The notes under the pieces were generated by a model, which ran no database searches, was not told the origin of the DNA, and saw only the letters and a program-made list of their open reading frames with translations. The position numbers and the translations under genes are program-made. Positions 8,846 to 19,048 of a stretch of 64,000 nt of DNA are shown here, piece by piece (within the stretch, counting starts at the first letter, position 1; the number at the start of each line of letters is the position of its first letter). The stretch comes from Glaciecola sp048820975 (GTDB taxonomy: Bacteria > Pseudomonadota > Gammaproteobacteria > Enterobacterales > Alteromonadaceae), in NCBI RefSeq assembly GCF_048820975.1, contig NZ_JBMEUF010000003.1, forward strand, positions 124,001 through 188,000, given 5' to 3'.

Positions 8846-11800
8846 ATGGCAAAGAAGTTCCGCCAATCTATTTATGTTTTGTTCGCGCTGGCTTTAAGTG
8901 CCTGCGGTGGTGGTGGTGGTGGTGGTGAAGACAGCTCTAGCCCAACCAACATTCCAGAGCAATCACCCGAGCCAACTGCACAACAAATCATTGACTCCCC
9001 TGAATTATATACAGCAACAGAACTTGAAACTGCATTTAATGAAAAAGTTTTCTCAGAATACTCTGGGACCACGTCTAAACCTGAGCTTACACCAAGCATT
9101 AGTCACGAAGTATTTGACGTATTAAATGGTGAATTAGATTTAAACTTTTACGAAATCAATCCATTCATGCTCGCGGATTTAGATTTCGCTTCAGATCTTA
9201 TTAATACACACTCCTGCTACTCTGGTGGAATGGTCTCTATTTCAGATGAAGTCGTCACAGAAGCTGAAACAACTTATAACGTGAGTTATGAAGAGTGTGA
9301 ATACAATAATAGGCGTGATGTAACAATTAATGGCAAGGCATCAATAAAAGTATTCGAACTTTCTGAAGGCCTCACCGCTTTTAGCAGTTACTTTGATGAC
9401 GTTCAAGTTAGTTACAATGAGCGACTATATTCAGTTACTGGCTTTTTTAAGGTAACGTATGATGATACCTACGTAGATAGTGGTGTGCAAACTACCGTTT
9501 ATGTAAATCACATGCTAATAACTGACTTATCAGATAATTCACAAATCATTAATTCAACTGACTATAACTTTGAAAAAGATAATGCTAACTACATTGGTGT
9601 ACACAGTGGAGAGCTTTATTTATTTGAACATGGCCTTGTAGACGTTACCGTTGCTTGGAGATATGATCTTACTGACGGTTATTATGACTTCTCTGAGTCG
9701 ATTACCCTTACTGCTCTAAACATCGTCAATATTGAAGAGAGTGACACTGGATACGTCCTATATCAAGTAGATAATGACGCCGACGGTAATTTTGATCAAG
9801 GAGCTTACCTAGGCCTAGGTTTCGACTTCGAGTTCGCCAATAGTGATTGGAGTGATGTGACGGTAGTAGATTTTGACCAACTAACACTGCCACCTGTAAT
9901 TAGTTATGGCCCTACGTTTGTTAATTATGGCTATACTACACTTGATACAATTGAAATATTCGATGGCCTTTATAGTGACCCTGATACAGCCCTAGATGAC
10001 CTTGTGGTTACTTATCAGTGGTTTGTGAATGATCAACTTATTGAAGGGGTAACGGGCACATCATTCCCTGCCCGATTGGCGATTTATGACGACGAAGTTA
10101 GTGTAAATATGGTGGTATCTGATGGTACAAATCAAGTTACTAGCTCAAGTGCATCAGTTTTCATTATAGACTCACCTGCGCAATTATCTATTGAAAATGC
10201 ACCTACAAATACTGTGGCCGGCGAATTCGTCGCGTTCAATGTAACTATTGATGACCCAGACTTGGGCGATGATGAGGAACAGTTTTTAGTCATGACATCA
10301 GCGCCTTCTAACGCAAGTATCGACGCTGACGGTTTAGTGACTTGGGATACAGCTAATGATGAGTTCTTATTACCTGAACAAGAGTTTGTTTTTACCTTTG
10401 CCAGTCAAGAAGAGCCGAATGTGCAAGTTTCAGTCGATATTAAGGTTACGTCAAATGACACAATGCCATTGGCCAGATCAGGCATTGAAGCCCCAATATC
10501 CAATTACTCTATTTGGATTGGGGATTTCGACAACGATGGCTTAAATGAAATAGCATCTACCGATTCAAAGCAGCGCGTATTTTTACTTGAAGAAAACAAT
10601 GGTAGTTATGAGCAATCATGGATGTATCCATTCGCTATGCCTACATTAGGCAATATAGTGCAAATTATTGGAGTTAATATTGATGAAGATGCTCAACAAG
10701 AAATTTTGGTGGCGACCGAATATGGCATTAGTGTAATTGATGGGCTAGATGGTCTTGCTTATGCGTTAGTTTCTGAAGACAACTACATTAAGAGTATTGC
10801 TGCAGCAGATAGTGACCAAGATGGGAACATTGAAATTGCTTATTTGTCTTCAACAAGCAGCTATTCTTCGTCTACTACTACGTTAAAAGTGTTTGATACA
10901 GCAAGCGGCGAATTAACTGTAATTAATAGTTCGGTGGGTGATGCCGTCGAAATAGTATTTGGTAATGTGGATACCGACTCTTCTCTTGAGTTAATAACCA
11001 ATAACGGGCTTGTATATGACGGCGGTGATTGGAGTAACCAGTGGTATAGTGGAACTGAATTTGGCTCTACTCTGGTTGCAGCAGGCGATCTGGATGGCGA
11101 CAATGTTGATGAAATTATTGGTGCCGGCAATAGTGGCGACATTACTGTTTATTCTGCGGTAACCAAAGCCCAACTCGCTAGCACAGATAATTTTAACGTA
11201 TGTTCACTTAACACTGCGGATTCAAACAACGATGGCGTTTACGAAATTTTAATCGGTGATTGCCAATGGGGAGTAATCGCTGGTTATAATTTAGTGGGTA
11301 ACGCGCTAGAAGAAGCATGGCAGGTAGATATGCAAAGTTATGGCGCTAGGTCTGTAGTGATGGGTGATTCTGACAATGATGGTCAGATAGAGCTGCATTG
11401 GGGTACAAGGCAAAGTAGCTCAGGTGAAAACTCTTTTGTTGTTGCTGACTATGTTAGCGACGAAATGGTTATGAAAGAGAGTACCTATAGCCCGCAACTA
11501 GACAGTTTCTCAACCTTAGGTTGGAGCAACGATAATGACAACATGCAAGCCGTGTTCTTTGTACCCTCTACTAGACGAGGCTACGATGGCAGCGTTATTG
11601 CGACCCTTTCGCCTAATGGCCGTGTTAGCATAACAGATGAAATTTCGTCCAACTGGGATGACAGTTTTCATGGTGATATTGCCGACTTCAACAAAGACGG
11701 TATGGCTGATGTGTTTATTCCAGCGTCTAATACATATAATGGGTCTCTTGGCGTATATCAACTCTCAGACTTATCAGAGCATTGGAGTACAGAGGGTTCC

Positions 11801-12475
11801 TATGAGGATGATATTGGAATAATTCAAGCCTATGATCTCAATGGTGATGAATACGAAGATGCTGTATATGCGAACCGCAACACATTGCATTCACTTGACG
11901 TACAAAATCAGTTACTGATTGCTAACTTCAGCTTTGACGATTTGATAGTTGATTTTGATATTATGCAAATAAGTGGCGAGTATTTTGTTGCAGTTGCTAC
12001 ACGAGATAAACTACATTTGCTTCAACTGAATGGCTCCAATTTTTCAGAATATGCCCATATTAACCAAGAATGTACCAGAGTGGGATTTGCAAACCTTGAC
12101 CAAGATGATGCGAAAGAGCTGATATGCCTTGGCTACAAAAGTTTTTATAGTTATGAAATTGGCAGCGATAGCTTGCAATTATCCAATCGTAAAGACTATA
12201 GCAACTACTTAGCTGATTTCGTTGTTAATACATCAAGCAGTTCGGAACAGTCTATTTTTGTCATAATGACTCAAGAATCAAGCAACACTTATTATTGCAG
12301 CTACGATTGCCGTTACGTGCTAGCTGAATTGAATGCTAACTTTAGTTTGTTATGGAAAGGAACCCCGATTATTGGAGCTCCTGTCCACAGAGGCATGAGG
12401 TATTCGTACTCAGAAGAACAAGGCTCTCAACTACTACTTTCAACTTCAAGCAGTATTTACTGGATTAACCCTTAA
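8846..12475 (+). CDS. Giant surface lipoprotein with Ig/cadherin-like and FG-GAP (VCBS-type) repeats
   Basis: Predicted lipoprotein of 1209 aa. The ATG at 8846 has an AGGAAG site 8-9 bases upstream and starts a lipoprotein signal peptide with lipobox LSAC (Cys20) followed by a run of seven glycines. In-frame sequence from 8792 adds nothing conserved. Residues ~20-360 are unrecognised, ~360-560 look like Ig/cadherin-type domains, and ~560-1209 carry at least eight calcium-loop repeats (DFDNDGLNE, DSDQDGNIE, DLDGDNVDE, DSNNDGVYE, DSDNDGQIE, DFNKDGMAD, DLNGDEYED, DLDQDDAKE). Such propellers commonly mediate adhesion or carbohydrate binding. Repeat arrays flank it on both sides, so it sits as an isolated cassette. 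Confidence 0.75.
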   Translation: MAKKFRQSIYVLFALALSACGGGGGGGEDSSSPTNIPEQSPEPTAQQIIDSPELYTATELETAFNEKVFSEYSGTTSKPELTPSISHEVFDVLNGELDLNFYEINPFMLADLDFASDLINTHSCYSGGMVSISDEVVTEAETTYNVSYEECEYNNRRDVTINGKASIKVFELSEGLTAFSSYFDDVQVSYNERLYSVTGFFKVTYDDTYVDSGVQTTVYVNHMLITDLSDNSQIINSTDYNFEKDNANYIGVHSGELYLFEHGLVDVTVAWRYDLTDGYYDFSESITLTALNIVNIEESDTGYVLYQVDNDADGNFDQGAYLGLGFDFEFANSDWSDVTVVDFDQLTLPPVISYGPTFVNYGYTTLDTIEIFDGLYSDPDTALDDLVVTYQWFVNDQLIEGVTGTSFPARLAIYDDEVSVNMVVSDGTNQVTSSSASVFIIDSPAQLSIENAPTNTVAGEFVAFNVTIDDPDLGDDEEQFLVMTSAPSNASIDADGLVTWDTANDEFLLPEQEFVFTFASQEEPNVQVSVDIKVTSNDTMPLARSGIEAPISNYSIWIGDFDNDGLNEIASTDSKQRVFLLEENNGSYEQSWMYPFAMPTLGNIVQIIGVNIDEDAQQEILVATEYGISVIDGLDGLAYALVSEDNYIKSIAAADSDQDGNIEIAYLSSTSSYSSSTTTLKVFDTASGELTVINSSVGDAVEIVFGNVDTDSSLELITNNGLVYDGGDWSNQWYSGTEFGSTLVAAGDLDGDNVDEIIGAGNSGDITVYSAVTKAQLASTDNFNVCSLNTADSNNDGVYEILIGDCQWGVIAGYNLVGNALEEAWQVDMQSYGARSVVMGDSDNDGQIELHWGTRQSSSGENSFVVADYVSDEMVMKESTYSPQLDSFSTLGWSNDNDNMQAVFFVPSTRRGYDGSVIATLSPNGRVSITDEISSNWDDSFHGDIADFNKDGMADVFIPASNTYNGSLGVYQLSDLSEHWSTEGSYEDDIGIIQAYDLNGDEYEDAVYANRNTLHSLDVQNQLLIANFSFDDLIVDFDIMQISGEYFVAVATRDKLHLLQLNGSNFSEYAHINQECTRVGFANLDQDDAKELICLGYKSFYSYEIGSDSLQLSNRKDYSNYLADFVVNTSSSSEQSIFVIMTQESSNTYYCSYDCRYVLAELNANFSLLWKGTPIIGAPVHRGMRYSYSEEQGSQLLLSTSSSIYWINP

Positions 12476-12509
12476 TTTATAAGGCGCGGGTCCGGTAACG
12501 ACGTAACGG

Positions 12510-12807
12510 GTTGTAATGTAAGAGCTTACAGCCTTCATATGTCATGCCTGCCTCCTTGCTCGTCATGCCGGCGAATGCCGGCACCTCATGCACCTCACCG
12601 GTCATACCGGCGAAGGCCGGTACCTCATGCACCTCACCGGTCATACCGGCGAAGGCCGGTACCTGCTTGGTAGTGTAATGTAGGAGGTTACAGCCTGCGC
12701 TGTAATGACGGTGTTGCGTTTGGAGGTTACAGCCTTCGCTGTAATGACGTAAATATGCTCGTCATGCCGGCCTCACCTGTCATGCCGGCGAAGGCCGGCA
12801 CCTCTCT
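12510..12807. repeat. Two-hairpin repeat array 2
   Basis: Fills most of the gap 12476-12810. Type-A hairpins begin near 12561, 12601, 12640 and 12779; type-B hairpins lie near 12681-12708 and 12721-12748, with a decayed B at ~12515-12535. The copies at 12601 and 12640 are a perfect ~39-bp tandem duplication. The copies at 12561 and 12779 have G-C in place of A-T at the outer stem pair on both sides. The last copy ends 3 bp before the stop codon of the protease gene. Confidence 0.85.
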
Positions 12808-12810
12808 TTA

Positions 12811-15800
12811 CTATTTCAACAACTCTTCCACGGCACGCTTAAGCTGGGCATCTTCGCCTTTCGCCGTAGCTTCTTTAGTGTTCTCTACTGTTATGTCAGG
12901 TATTAGTTGGTCGTTCTCCATAAACGTGCCATCGTTATTTAGCACACCCAACTGAGGGATACCAAAGGTTAAATCACCTGTTTGTAAGCCTTCCCACCAT
13001 ACTGCGGTGCACGTGCCGGGTACTGGCATACCAACAATTTTGCCAATTTTATTGGTACGGTAACCATTGGGGAAGCAGTAACCATCAGAGTAATTGCCTT
13101 CGTTCACAACTAAAATAGAAGGTTTGGTCCAACGGGCCATTGAATTACCTTTAAACTTCTCACCTCGGGCAGAAAGCCAGCTATAGTGCTTGCCACTTAG
13201 TAAGGTCACTAAATCATCGGTTAGCCATCCACCTCGGTTGAAACGAGTATCTACCACAACGCCTTCTTTGTCATACCCTCTACCAAATAGTTCTTTGTGA
13301 ACATCTCTATAGGCTGAGTCATCCATTTGAGGAATATGCACATAAGCTAAGCGGCCGTTTGATAATTCATTCACATACTCGCGGCGGCTATCTACCCAAC
13401 GTTTATACAGGGCGTTTAATTCATCACGAAATGACTGAGGGCGAATAACTACTTCGGTAGTTTTACGGCCATTTTCGAAGCTTAATCGCGTGCGTTTACC
13501 TGCTTTTCCGTTTAATTGCTTATGAACGTTTTGCTTGGCGCTTATTAATTTACCGTCAATTGCGCTTAAAACAGAGCCAACTTTCACTTTATCTTTGTAT
13601 TTTAATAATGGGCTAAATGGCAAAATTTCTTCAACGGTTAAGCCCTTTTTACCAGGCTCACTTGCAAAAAGTAAACCTAAGGTGGCTGTATTTGACTGGC
13701 TAGGCACAGGGCTGCGGTAATAAGTGCCTGTGTGCGACGCATTAAGCTCTCCTAGCAGTTCACTGCCTAAGGTAGCAAAGTCACGGTTGTTGTTTATGCC
13801 CTTCACTTTTGGAAGGTATTCAGCGTACATGGCGTCCCAATCTATACCATGCATGTTGGGGTTGTAGAATTTATCTTTGGTTTGTCGCCAAATATGTTTA
13901 AACAAATATTCACGCTCAGCATCACTTTTCACGGCTACTGCGCCATTTACAGCTATGGCATCTTTCTTAACAGTATCACCAAGGGTGAGCTTAGCGAGTT
14001 GTCCGTCGGCAAGTAAAATGGCGGTTTCGCCATCATCGCTAATATTAAAAGAGGCGCCTGATGCATTTAGCTTAAGTGCTAGTTTTGTGCTGTGCTCGGT
14101 AAAGTCTTCTACCCACAAATCATAGCCTTTTTCAAACCTGGCTAAGTAATAAAGTTTGTCCATGTTTGGTGTAACGGCAAAGCTGCTTAGGTCAGATGAA
14201 TGTCTGGTAAGCCTTACTGTGCGCTCATCTAAATTGGCCCAGTCAATCTCAACGTTTTCAACGGCTTCTTCTTCGTCTTCGCTATTTTCATCCTCATCGT
14301 CTTTTTCGTCTTCTTCTTTGGCTTTTTCGGCTTCGGCGAATAATTCCTTCTCTTCTTTAGACATATTGTAGTCGTCAAAGGCTTGTTGGGTTAAAAACAG
14401 TGCCATAACATCCATTTCAACCCCCCAACTGCCATGAGCACGTTCACCGTATCTATCTGAGCCAAACACAATCATTTCATTACTTACCCAGTTTGGCGCA
14501 AATTCACCGTAGCCTGATAAGGTTACGTCAACGGGTGCTTTGCTGCCATCAGCTGGCGCAATACCAATTTCTGGCATAAACAAAAATCCCCGTGGCACAT
14601 ACGACGCTACTATATATTTGCTGTCGGGTGACCAATCAAAACTTATGTCGCCATCAGAATAGCTATAGTTGTATTTGGCGGCAAACACCGTAGTGCTTTT
14701 CTTTGTTTCAATGTTGTATACGCGAATTTCATCACGCTGATACAAATACGCAATTTGGTTTCCATCAGGGGAAACCATAGCTTGAAACATATCAACATCG
14801 CCTTTTAAAAGGGTTTCTGTTTTAAATTTAGTAGCAGCAAAGAAGTAGGGTTCGTTATTATCAACAATTGATACTCTATAAATGCCCCACACGCCGTCTT
14901 TTTCAGCAGAGTAGGCTATGCTGCGGTTATCAGGGAACCAACTAATTGAGCGTTCTTGTTCTGCCGTATTGCTTAAGCGTACTGTAGTGCCATACTCAAC
15001 CGATGACACAAATAATTCACCGCGGGCAATAAAGGCGGTTTCCTTTCCGCTTGGCGACATTTCAAAATTTTCTGCCTTGCCTGCAATGCTCTCGCTCTCT
15101 TCATCTAAATTAACTTTTGCCGCAATTAAATTAATTTTAAGGCGTTTGGGGGCCGAGTTGGCGCTTTGCGTATAAATGTTTCCATGCCAGCTATAGGCCA
15201 ACAGCCCTTCGTTGCTAATACTTAAATCACGAACAGGGTGCGTATTGAAGTTAGACACCTGCTCTAAATCGCTACCTTGGCTACTCATTTTCCATACATT
15301 AAAATTATTGGCGTGTTGTTCGCTCAAAAAGTAAATTTCATCACCATTGGGTGACCATACCGGAGTGCTGTCACCGCCTTCAAATGTGGTTAGTTTGGTA
15401 TGTTTATTTCGCTTAATGTCATAGGTCCAAATGTCGCGTGAAAACGAAGACATATCGTGCTTTCTAAAGTTGTTTTCATACGATTTATTATCCATGTAAG
15501 TAAGCAGTTTCCCATTAGGTGAAAAGCGTGCTTCCATGGCAGCGGTTGTAAGCATTTGAGTAGGCGTGCCGCCATTAACCGATACCGAATAAAGTTGATT
15601 TACAGCTGTAGTAGGAAACCCTGATGACTGGCTAGAGGGCACTCGGCCCGAGCTAAAAATCACTTCATTGCCGTTATTGGTAAAGTCAGTAGGGTAGTCA
15701 TTTGCGCTATGAAATGTAAGGCGTGTAGGAACCGGGTTGTTTAAGGGCATTAGGTAAACGTCTAAGCTACCGTTTCGATCACTAGCAAACGCAATTTGTT

Positions 15801-16050
15801 TACCATCGCTTGACCAAACAGGGTAACCATCCCAGCCTGTGTCAGATACTATGGGGGTGGCATTACCACCGCTTACAGGCACCGTGTAAATATCGCCTTT
15901 GGCCGCGAATAATATAGTAGAGCCATCAGGTGAAATAGCACTTTGCCTGTACCAGTTAGAATCAACTTCTGCATGAGCTTGATTATAGGGGTTAAGCAAG
16001 GGCGCTGATATAATTGCTGAAAGAAGTGCTACTTTATATTTGATATTCAT
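12811..16050 (-). CDS. Tricorn-type protease (S41 family) with PD40 propeller and PDZ
   Basis: Tricorn-like protease of 1079 aa with a signal peptide (MNIKYKVALLSAIISAPLL...), so probably periplasmic rather than cytosolic as in archaeal tricorn. Residues ~30-560 hold WD40-like PD40 repeats ('SPDGSTILF', 'SSDGKQIAF', 'SPNGDEIYF'). A strongly acidic insert (~570-605, Glu/Asp-rich) precedes a second propeller part. A PDZ-like domain follows at ~780-850 and a tail-specific-protease domain to the end. LNASHTGTY holds the catalytic His and NYSDGYCFP the nucleophile Ser-Asp pair, so the active site looks intact. Repeat arrays lie on both sides. Confidence 0.87.
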   Translation of the reverse strand: MNIKYKVALLSAIISAPLLNPYNQAHAEVDSNWYRQSAISPDGSTILFAAKGDIYTVPVSGGNATPIVSDTGWDGYPVWSSDGKQIAFASDRNGSLDVYLMPLNNPVPTRLTFHSANDYPTDFTNNGNEVIFSSGRVPSSQSSGFPTTAVNQLYSVSVNGGTPTQMLTTAAMEARFSPNGKLLTYMDNKSYENNFRKHDMSSFSRDIWTYDIKRNKHTKLTTFEGGDSTPVWSPNGDEIYFLSEQHANNFNVWKMSSQGSDLEQVSNFNTHPVRDLSISNEGLLAYSWHGNIYTQSANSAPKRLKINLIAAKVNLDEESESIAGKAENFEMSPSGKETAFIARGELFVSSVEYGTTVRLSNTAEQERSISWFPDNRSIAYSAEKDGVWGIYRVSIVDNNEPYFFAATKFKTETLLKGDVDMFQAMVSPDGNQIAYLYQRDEIRVYNIETKKSTTVFAAKYNYSYSDGDISFDWSPDSKYIVASYVPRGFLFMPEIGIAPADGSKAPVDVTLSGYGEFAPNWVSNEMIVFGSDRYGERAHGSWGVEMDVMALFLTQQAFDDYNMSKEEKELFAEAEKAKEEDEKDDEDENSEDEEEAVENVEIDWANLDERTVRLTRHSSDLSSFAVTPNMDKLYYLARFEKGYDLWVEDFTEHSTKLALKLNASGASFNISDDGETAILLADGQLAKLTLGDTVKKDAIAVNGAVAVKSDAEREYLFKHIWRQTKDKFYNPNMHGIDWDAMYAEYLPKVKGINNNRDFATLGSELLGELNASHTGTYYRSPVPSQSNTATLGLLFASEPGKKGLTVEEILPFSPLLKYKDKVKVGSVLSAIDGKLISAKQNVHKQLNGKAGKRTRLSFENGRKTTEVVIRPQSFRDELNALYKRWVDSRREYVNELSNGRLAYVHIPQMDDSAYRDVHKELFGRGYDKEGVVVDTRFNRGGWLTDDLVTLLSGKHYSWLSARGEKFKGNSMARWTKPSILVVNEGNYSDGYCFPNGYRTNKIGKIVGMPVPGTCTAVWWEGLQTGDLTFGIPQLGVLNNDGTFMENDQLIPDITVENTKEATAKGEDAQLKRAVEELLK

Positions 16051-16148
16051 AGAAGGGCTCTACTTAGTAAAATGTCCATTTTTACTTACCGTATCGCAAT
16101 AAAGTGCAGTGCGCAATATTTGGCCACCTGCAATGGCGTAAAAGCGCT

Positions 16149-16350
16149 CGTCATGCCGATACCACCTGTCATACCGGCGCTACTTGTCATACCGGCGAAG
16201 GCCGGTGCCTGCTAAATAGAGTAATGTAGGAGCTTACAGCCTGCGCTGTAATGACGGTGCTGCGTTTGGAGATTACAGCCTTCGCTGTAATGACCGAGCG
16301 GGACTGTAATGACGGGAAAACGGCTGCAATAACGGAAACGGGGCTGTAAT
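16149..16350. repeat. Two-hairpin repeat array 3
   Basis: In the 452-bp divergent gap 16051-16502. One complete type-A hairpin lies at ~16187-16210 (outer pair T.G) and two left-half A copies precede it. Type-B hairpins lie at ~16227-16255 and 16267-16294. Decayed B right halves ('GGACTGTAATGACGGG' and variants) follow at ~16300-16352. The rest of the gap, up to the SDR gene, shows no further feature I can support. Confidence 0.8.
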
Positions 16351-16502
16351 GACTTACAAATAATTACACGCCCACATTTATAACAAACCCACACTTATGC
16401 CCGTTAATCAGTTTAATAAATTGGGGCTTAACTCACCCTCGCTCTATAGTAAATATATTGCTAAATAGTAATCCTAATAAAAATAACTGACAGGGTACAA
16501 AT

Positions 16503-17387
16503 ATGACAAACACATATAAAGGTAAAACCGCCATTATTTCAGGTGCGGCTAGCGGTATTGGCTTAGCGCTGGCAAAAGAGTTTGGTAGCTTGGGCATGAA
16601 TATAGTAATGGCTGATATTGAACAAGATGCCTTAGAGGCTGCTGCGCAAACATTAAAGAGCGAAGGTTTGTCAGTGTTACCCTGTACCCTGGATGTTACT
16701 AGTTATGAGCAGTGGGAAACTACCGTTGAAAAAGCCCTAGCCACGTTCGGTAAGTTACATATGGTTGTAAATAATGCGGGCGTTGGCGGTATTCCCGGTG
16801 CCATTGAAGAAACTAATACTGACACATGGCGCTGGGTAGTTGATGTGAATTTAATGGGTGTTGTATATGGTACTCAAGCAGCTACTCCTGCAATAAAAGC
16901 TAGTAATGAGGGGGGCTGGATTATAAATGTTGCATCCATGGCAGGTATGGGCGGCGTACCTTATTCGGCCGCTTATGCAGCCACTAAAGCGGCCGTAGTA
17001 TCTATGACCGAAAGTTGGGCGCAAGAGCTATACTCACATAATATTCATGTGTCGGCGTTGTGCCCCGCTTTTGTTAAAACGCGGATTCACGAATCACTTC
17101 GCACGCAACAAAGTCAGTACAAAACACAAGCGCCTAAAGCGAACCCTGAACGTTTGAAAAAAGGTTTTGGTAAAGCAGCTGCTTTAGTAGAGTCTGGGAT
17201 ACCAGCCGAGTTATTGGCCAAACGCGTAGTAGAAGCTTTAGATAGCAAACAAACATATATATTTACGCATCCAAATTACCGCAGTTCTGTTGCAGGTAGA
17301 AGTAAAGCGCTTGATGCAGCATTTGACGATGCGCAAAACAGCGAGTTGGTCAAACACCTCATTAATGACGAAATCACCAGTTTATAA
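16503..17387 (+). CDS. Short-chain dehydrogenase/reductase (classical SDR)
   Basis: NAD(P)-dependent oxidoreductase of 294 aa. The cofactor motif GAASGIGLA (~14-22), NNAG (~91-94), the active-site Ser in NVASMAG and YAATK (~158-162) show an intact classical SDR. No signal peptide is present, so it is cytoplasmic. An Asp in 'MADIEQDAL' after beta-strand 2 favours NAD over NADP (inference). The ~294-residue length with a C-terminal extension resembles the group loosely labelled 'SDR family NAD(P)-dependent oxidoreductase'; the substrate cannot be predicted. It is a single gene isolated between two repeat arrays. Confidence 0.85.
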   Translation: MTNTYKGKTAIISGAASGIGLALAKEFGSLGMNIVMADIEQDALEAAAQTLKSEGLSVLPCTLDVTSYEQWETTVEKALATFGKLHMVVNNAGVGGIPGAIEETNTDTWRWVVDVNLMGVVYGTQAATPAIKASNEGGWIINVASMAGMGGVPYSAAYAATKAAVVSMTESWAQELYSHNIHVSALCPAFVKTRIHESLRTQQSQYKTQAPKANPERLKKGFGKAAALVESGIPAELLAKRVVEALDSKQTYIFTHPNYRSSVAGRSKALDAAFDDAQNSELVKHLINDEITSL

Positions 17388-17410
17388 AGTTATTGTAAGC
17401 ACTTTGTTTT

Positions 17411-17430
17411 GTTCCCGGGCAATCGGGAAC
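17411..17430 (+). terminator. Hairpin after the SDR gene
   Basis: GTTCCCG (17411-17417) and CGGGAAC (17424-17430) form a 7-bp stem with a 6-nt loop, 23 bp after the SDR stop. The following T-tract is weak (ATCTTTAAA), so termination efficiency is uncertain. Confidence 0.5.
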
Positions 17431-17593
17431 ATCTTTAAACCCCATATTTTAATCCCCAATTTAATTGACCCTCACATTTTTTAAGCATAGTCTAATTTTT
17501 AAGCTTAGCGTTATGAGATTATGTTGAATACTTTTGCTCAACGTATCGCTTTTCTAGCGTTTATAGAGGCTTACTTAAAATACAGTTAGAAAT

Positions 17594-17852
17594 TGGAGGT
17601 TACAGCCTGCGCTGTAATGACGGTGTTGCGTTTGGAGGTTACAGCCTGCGCTGTAATGACGGGAGCGGGACTGTAATGACGGGAAAACGGCGCTACCTGT
17701 CATACCGGCGAAGGCCGGTACCTACTAAATAGGGCTATGTAGGAGATTACAGCCTTCGCTGTAATGACGGGAACGAGGCTGTAATGACGTGAGCGGGTCT
17801 GTAATGACGGGAAAACGTCACCACCTGTCATGCCGGCGAAGGCCGGTACCTC
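17594..17852. repeat. Two-hairpin repeat array 4
   Basis: Fills most of the 520-bp gap 17388-17907. Type-B hairpins lie at ~17596-17621, 17635-17660 and 17742-17768; type-A hairpins at ~17699-17723 and 17827-17851. Several B right halves ('GGACTGTAATGACGGG') lie between them. The A copy at 17827 has a G.T outer pair, intermediate between the A-T and G-C versions seen elsewhere. Confidence 0.85.
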
Positions 17853-17907
17853 ACGTTCGTTCTGCCGCCGCGCTTTATTGCGCTGACGGCGGTTCAAAAC
17901 AGCATTG

Positions 17908-19047
17908 TTATTTGCTAAGTTGCAGCTCTGATAAACTAATTGACACTTTTTCAATTGGCTCGTTATTTAAGCCCAAAGCCAACATGTTTATTTGGCTTTT
18001 CATAATATCAGCCTCATTCCACAAAATCTCAACAACGCCATAATGGGTTTGTCTTGCTACTTTGCCTACTCTGAAAGTATTCGCTTCATTAACTTCAGCG
18101 TGCTTTTGTGTTAACCCGCTAGAGGTAAAGTCCCAAATTGGATAGGGTGTGTTATGCCCAAGTTGGCCAGTGTCTTTGCTTATTTCCATCAAGTGGCGGT
18201 CACCCGATAAAAAGACAACACCATTTGCTTTGGTTTCATCAATTAAATCGAATAGACGCTGCCTTTCATGGGGCATTGTTCCCCATCCTTCCCAGCCGTG
18301 TTCAAACGCCACAACTTGTATAGAGCTAACAATAACGCGTACATCAGCTGTTTTTTTTAGCTCGGTTTCCAACCACTTCCACTGCTTTTCGCCCAGCATG
18401 CTTGTATTAATATCACTGCTGGGGGCATAAGGACCTTTATTCGGCGCTTGGTGATTCACGTTTTGGCTTAGCGCGTCGCGATGATAACGTGTATCTAGCA
18501 TAATAATCTGAATCTTATGCCCAGCGTTTTCTATAATTTCAGCGTGGTAAATACCAGCTTGCTCGCGCAATGCGTGATCTTTTGCGAAACCAAAGAAATC
18601 TAAGAACGCTGCTTGGCTCTCTTGCTTTAAAGAAAACTCTTTTCCACCGTCATTTTTCCCATAATCATGATCGTCCCATGTTCCCATAAAAACCGGTACT
18701 TGCTCACGAAAGTTTTTAAAATTAGGTTTATTTGCAAGAACATTATAGGCTTGCTCAAACCTTGCAGGGTCAGTTACTGGCCCTCTAACTCGCTTGCCAT
18801 TTTTGTACCGTACATCGGCATATTGGTTATCACCTATAAACAAAAACGCATCAGGCTTTGTTGCTGCAATATCATTCCATATAGGTTGTGCTTCTGTTTC
18901 ACGAGCGCACGAACCAAATGCAATGCTGAATGAAGAATTTGCATAAGTTTTGTTTGCAAAACTCATTAGCGTACAAACAACTAATAATACGCAGGTTTTA
19001 GAAACCATTAATAAAGGACTAGCTTGTAAATTGTCGTTATTTTTCAT
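17908..19047 (-). CDS. PhoD-like alkaline phosphatase/phosphodiesterase
   Basis: Exported metallophosphoesterase of about 379 aa. The motif series FGSC, FIGDNQYAD, TWDDHDYG, MLDTRYHRD and FLSGDRH is that of PhoD-like enzymes, which use metals to release phosphate from mono- and diesters. The start at 19047 is chosen because its ATG follows the TGA of the upstream gene by one base (TGATATG), pointing to translational coupling. An in-frame start at 19080 would overlap that gene. The signal peptide core (KTCVLLVVCTLMSFA) starts ~16 residues in, so a later Met is also possible. The preceding gene encodes a nuclease/phosphatase lipoprotein; together they suggest phosphate release from nucleic acids or esters. 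Confidence 0.85.
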   Translation of the reverse strand: MKNNDNLQASPLLMVSKTCVLLVVCTLMSFANKTYANSSFSIAFGSCARETEAQPIWNDIAATKPDAFLFIGDNQYADVRYKNGKRVRGPVTDPARFEQAYNVLANKPNFKNFREQVPVFMGTWDDHDYGKNDGGKEFSLKQESQAAFLDFFGFAKDHALREQAGIYHAEIIENAGHKIQIIMLDTRYHRDALSQNVNHQAPNKGPYAPSSDINTSMLGEKQWKWLETELKKTADVRVIVSSIQVVAFEHGWEGWGTMPHERQRLFDLIDETKANGVVFLSGDRHLMEISKDTGQLGHNTPYPIWDFTSSGLTQKHAEVNEANTFRVGKVARQTHYGVVEILWNEADIMKSQINMLALGLNNEPIEKVSISLSELQLSK

Positions 19048-19048
19048 A

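Noticed and set aside
17290..17484. 64-aa ORF overlapping the end of the SDR gene
   Set aside because: Out of frame with a well-supported gene and composed of its shadow and AT-rich intergenic sequence.
17700..17954. Minus-strand ORF across repeat array 4 (and similar at 16212-16394 and 12755-12955)
   Set aside because: Their codons consist of repeat sequence or lie antisense to a gene; no conserved protein and no ribosome site.
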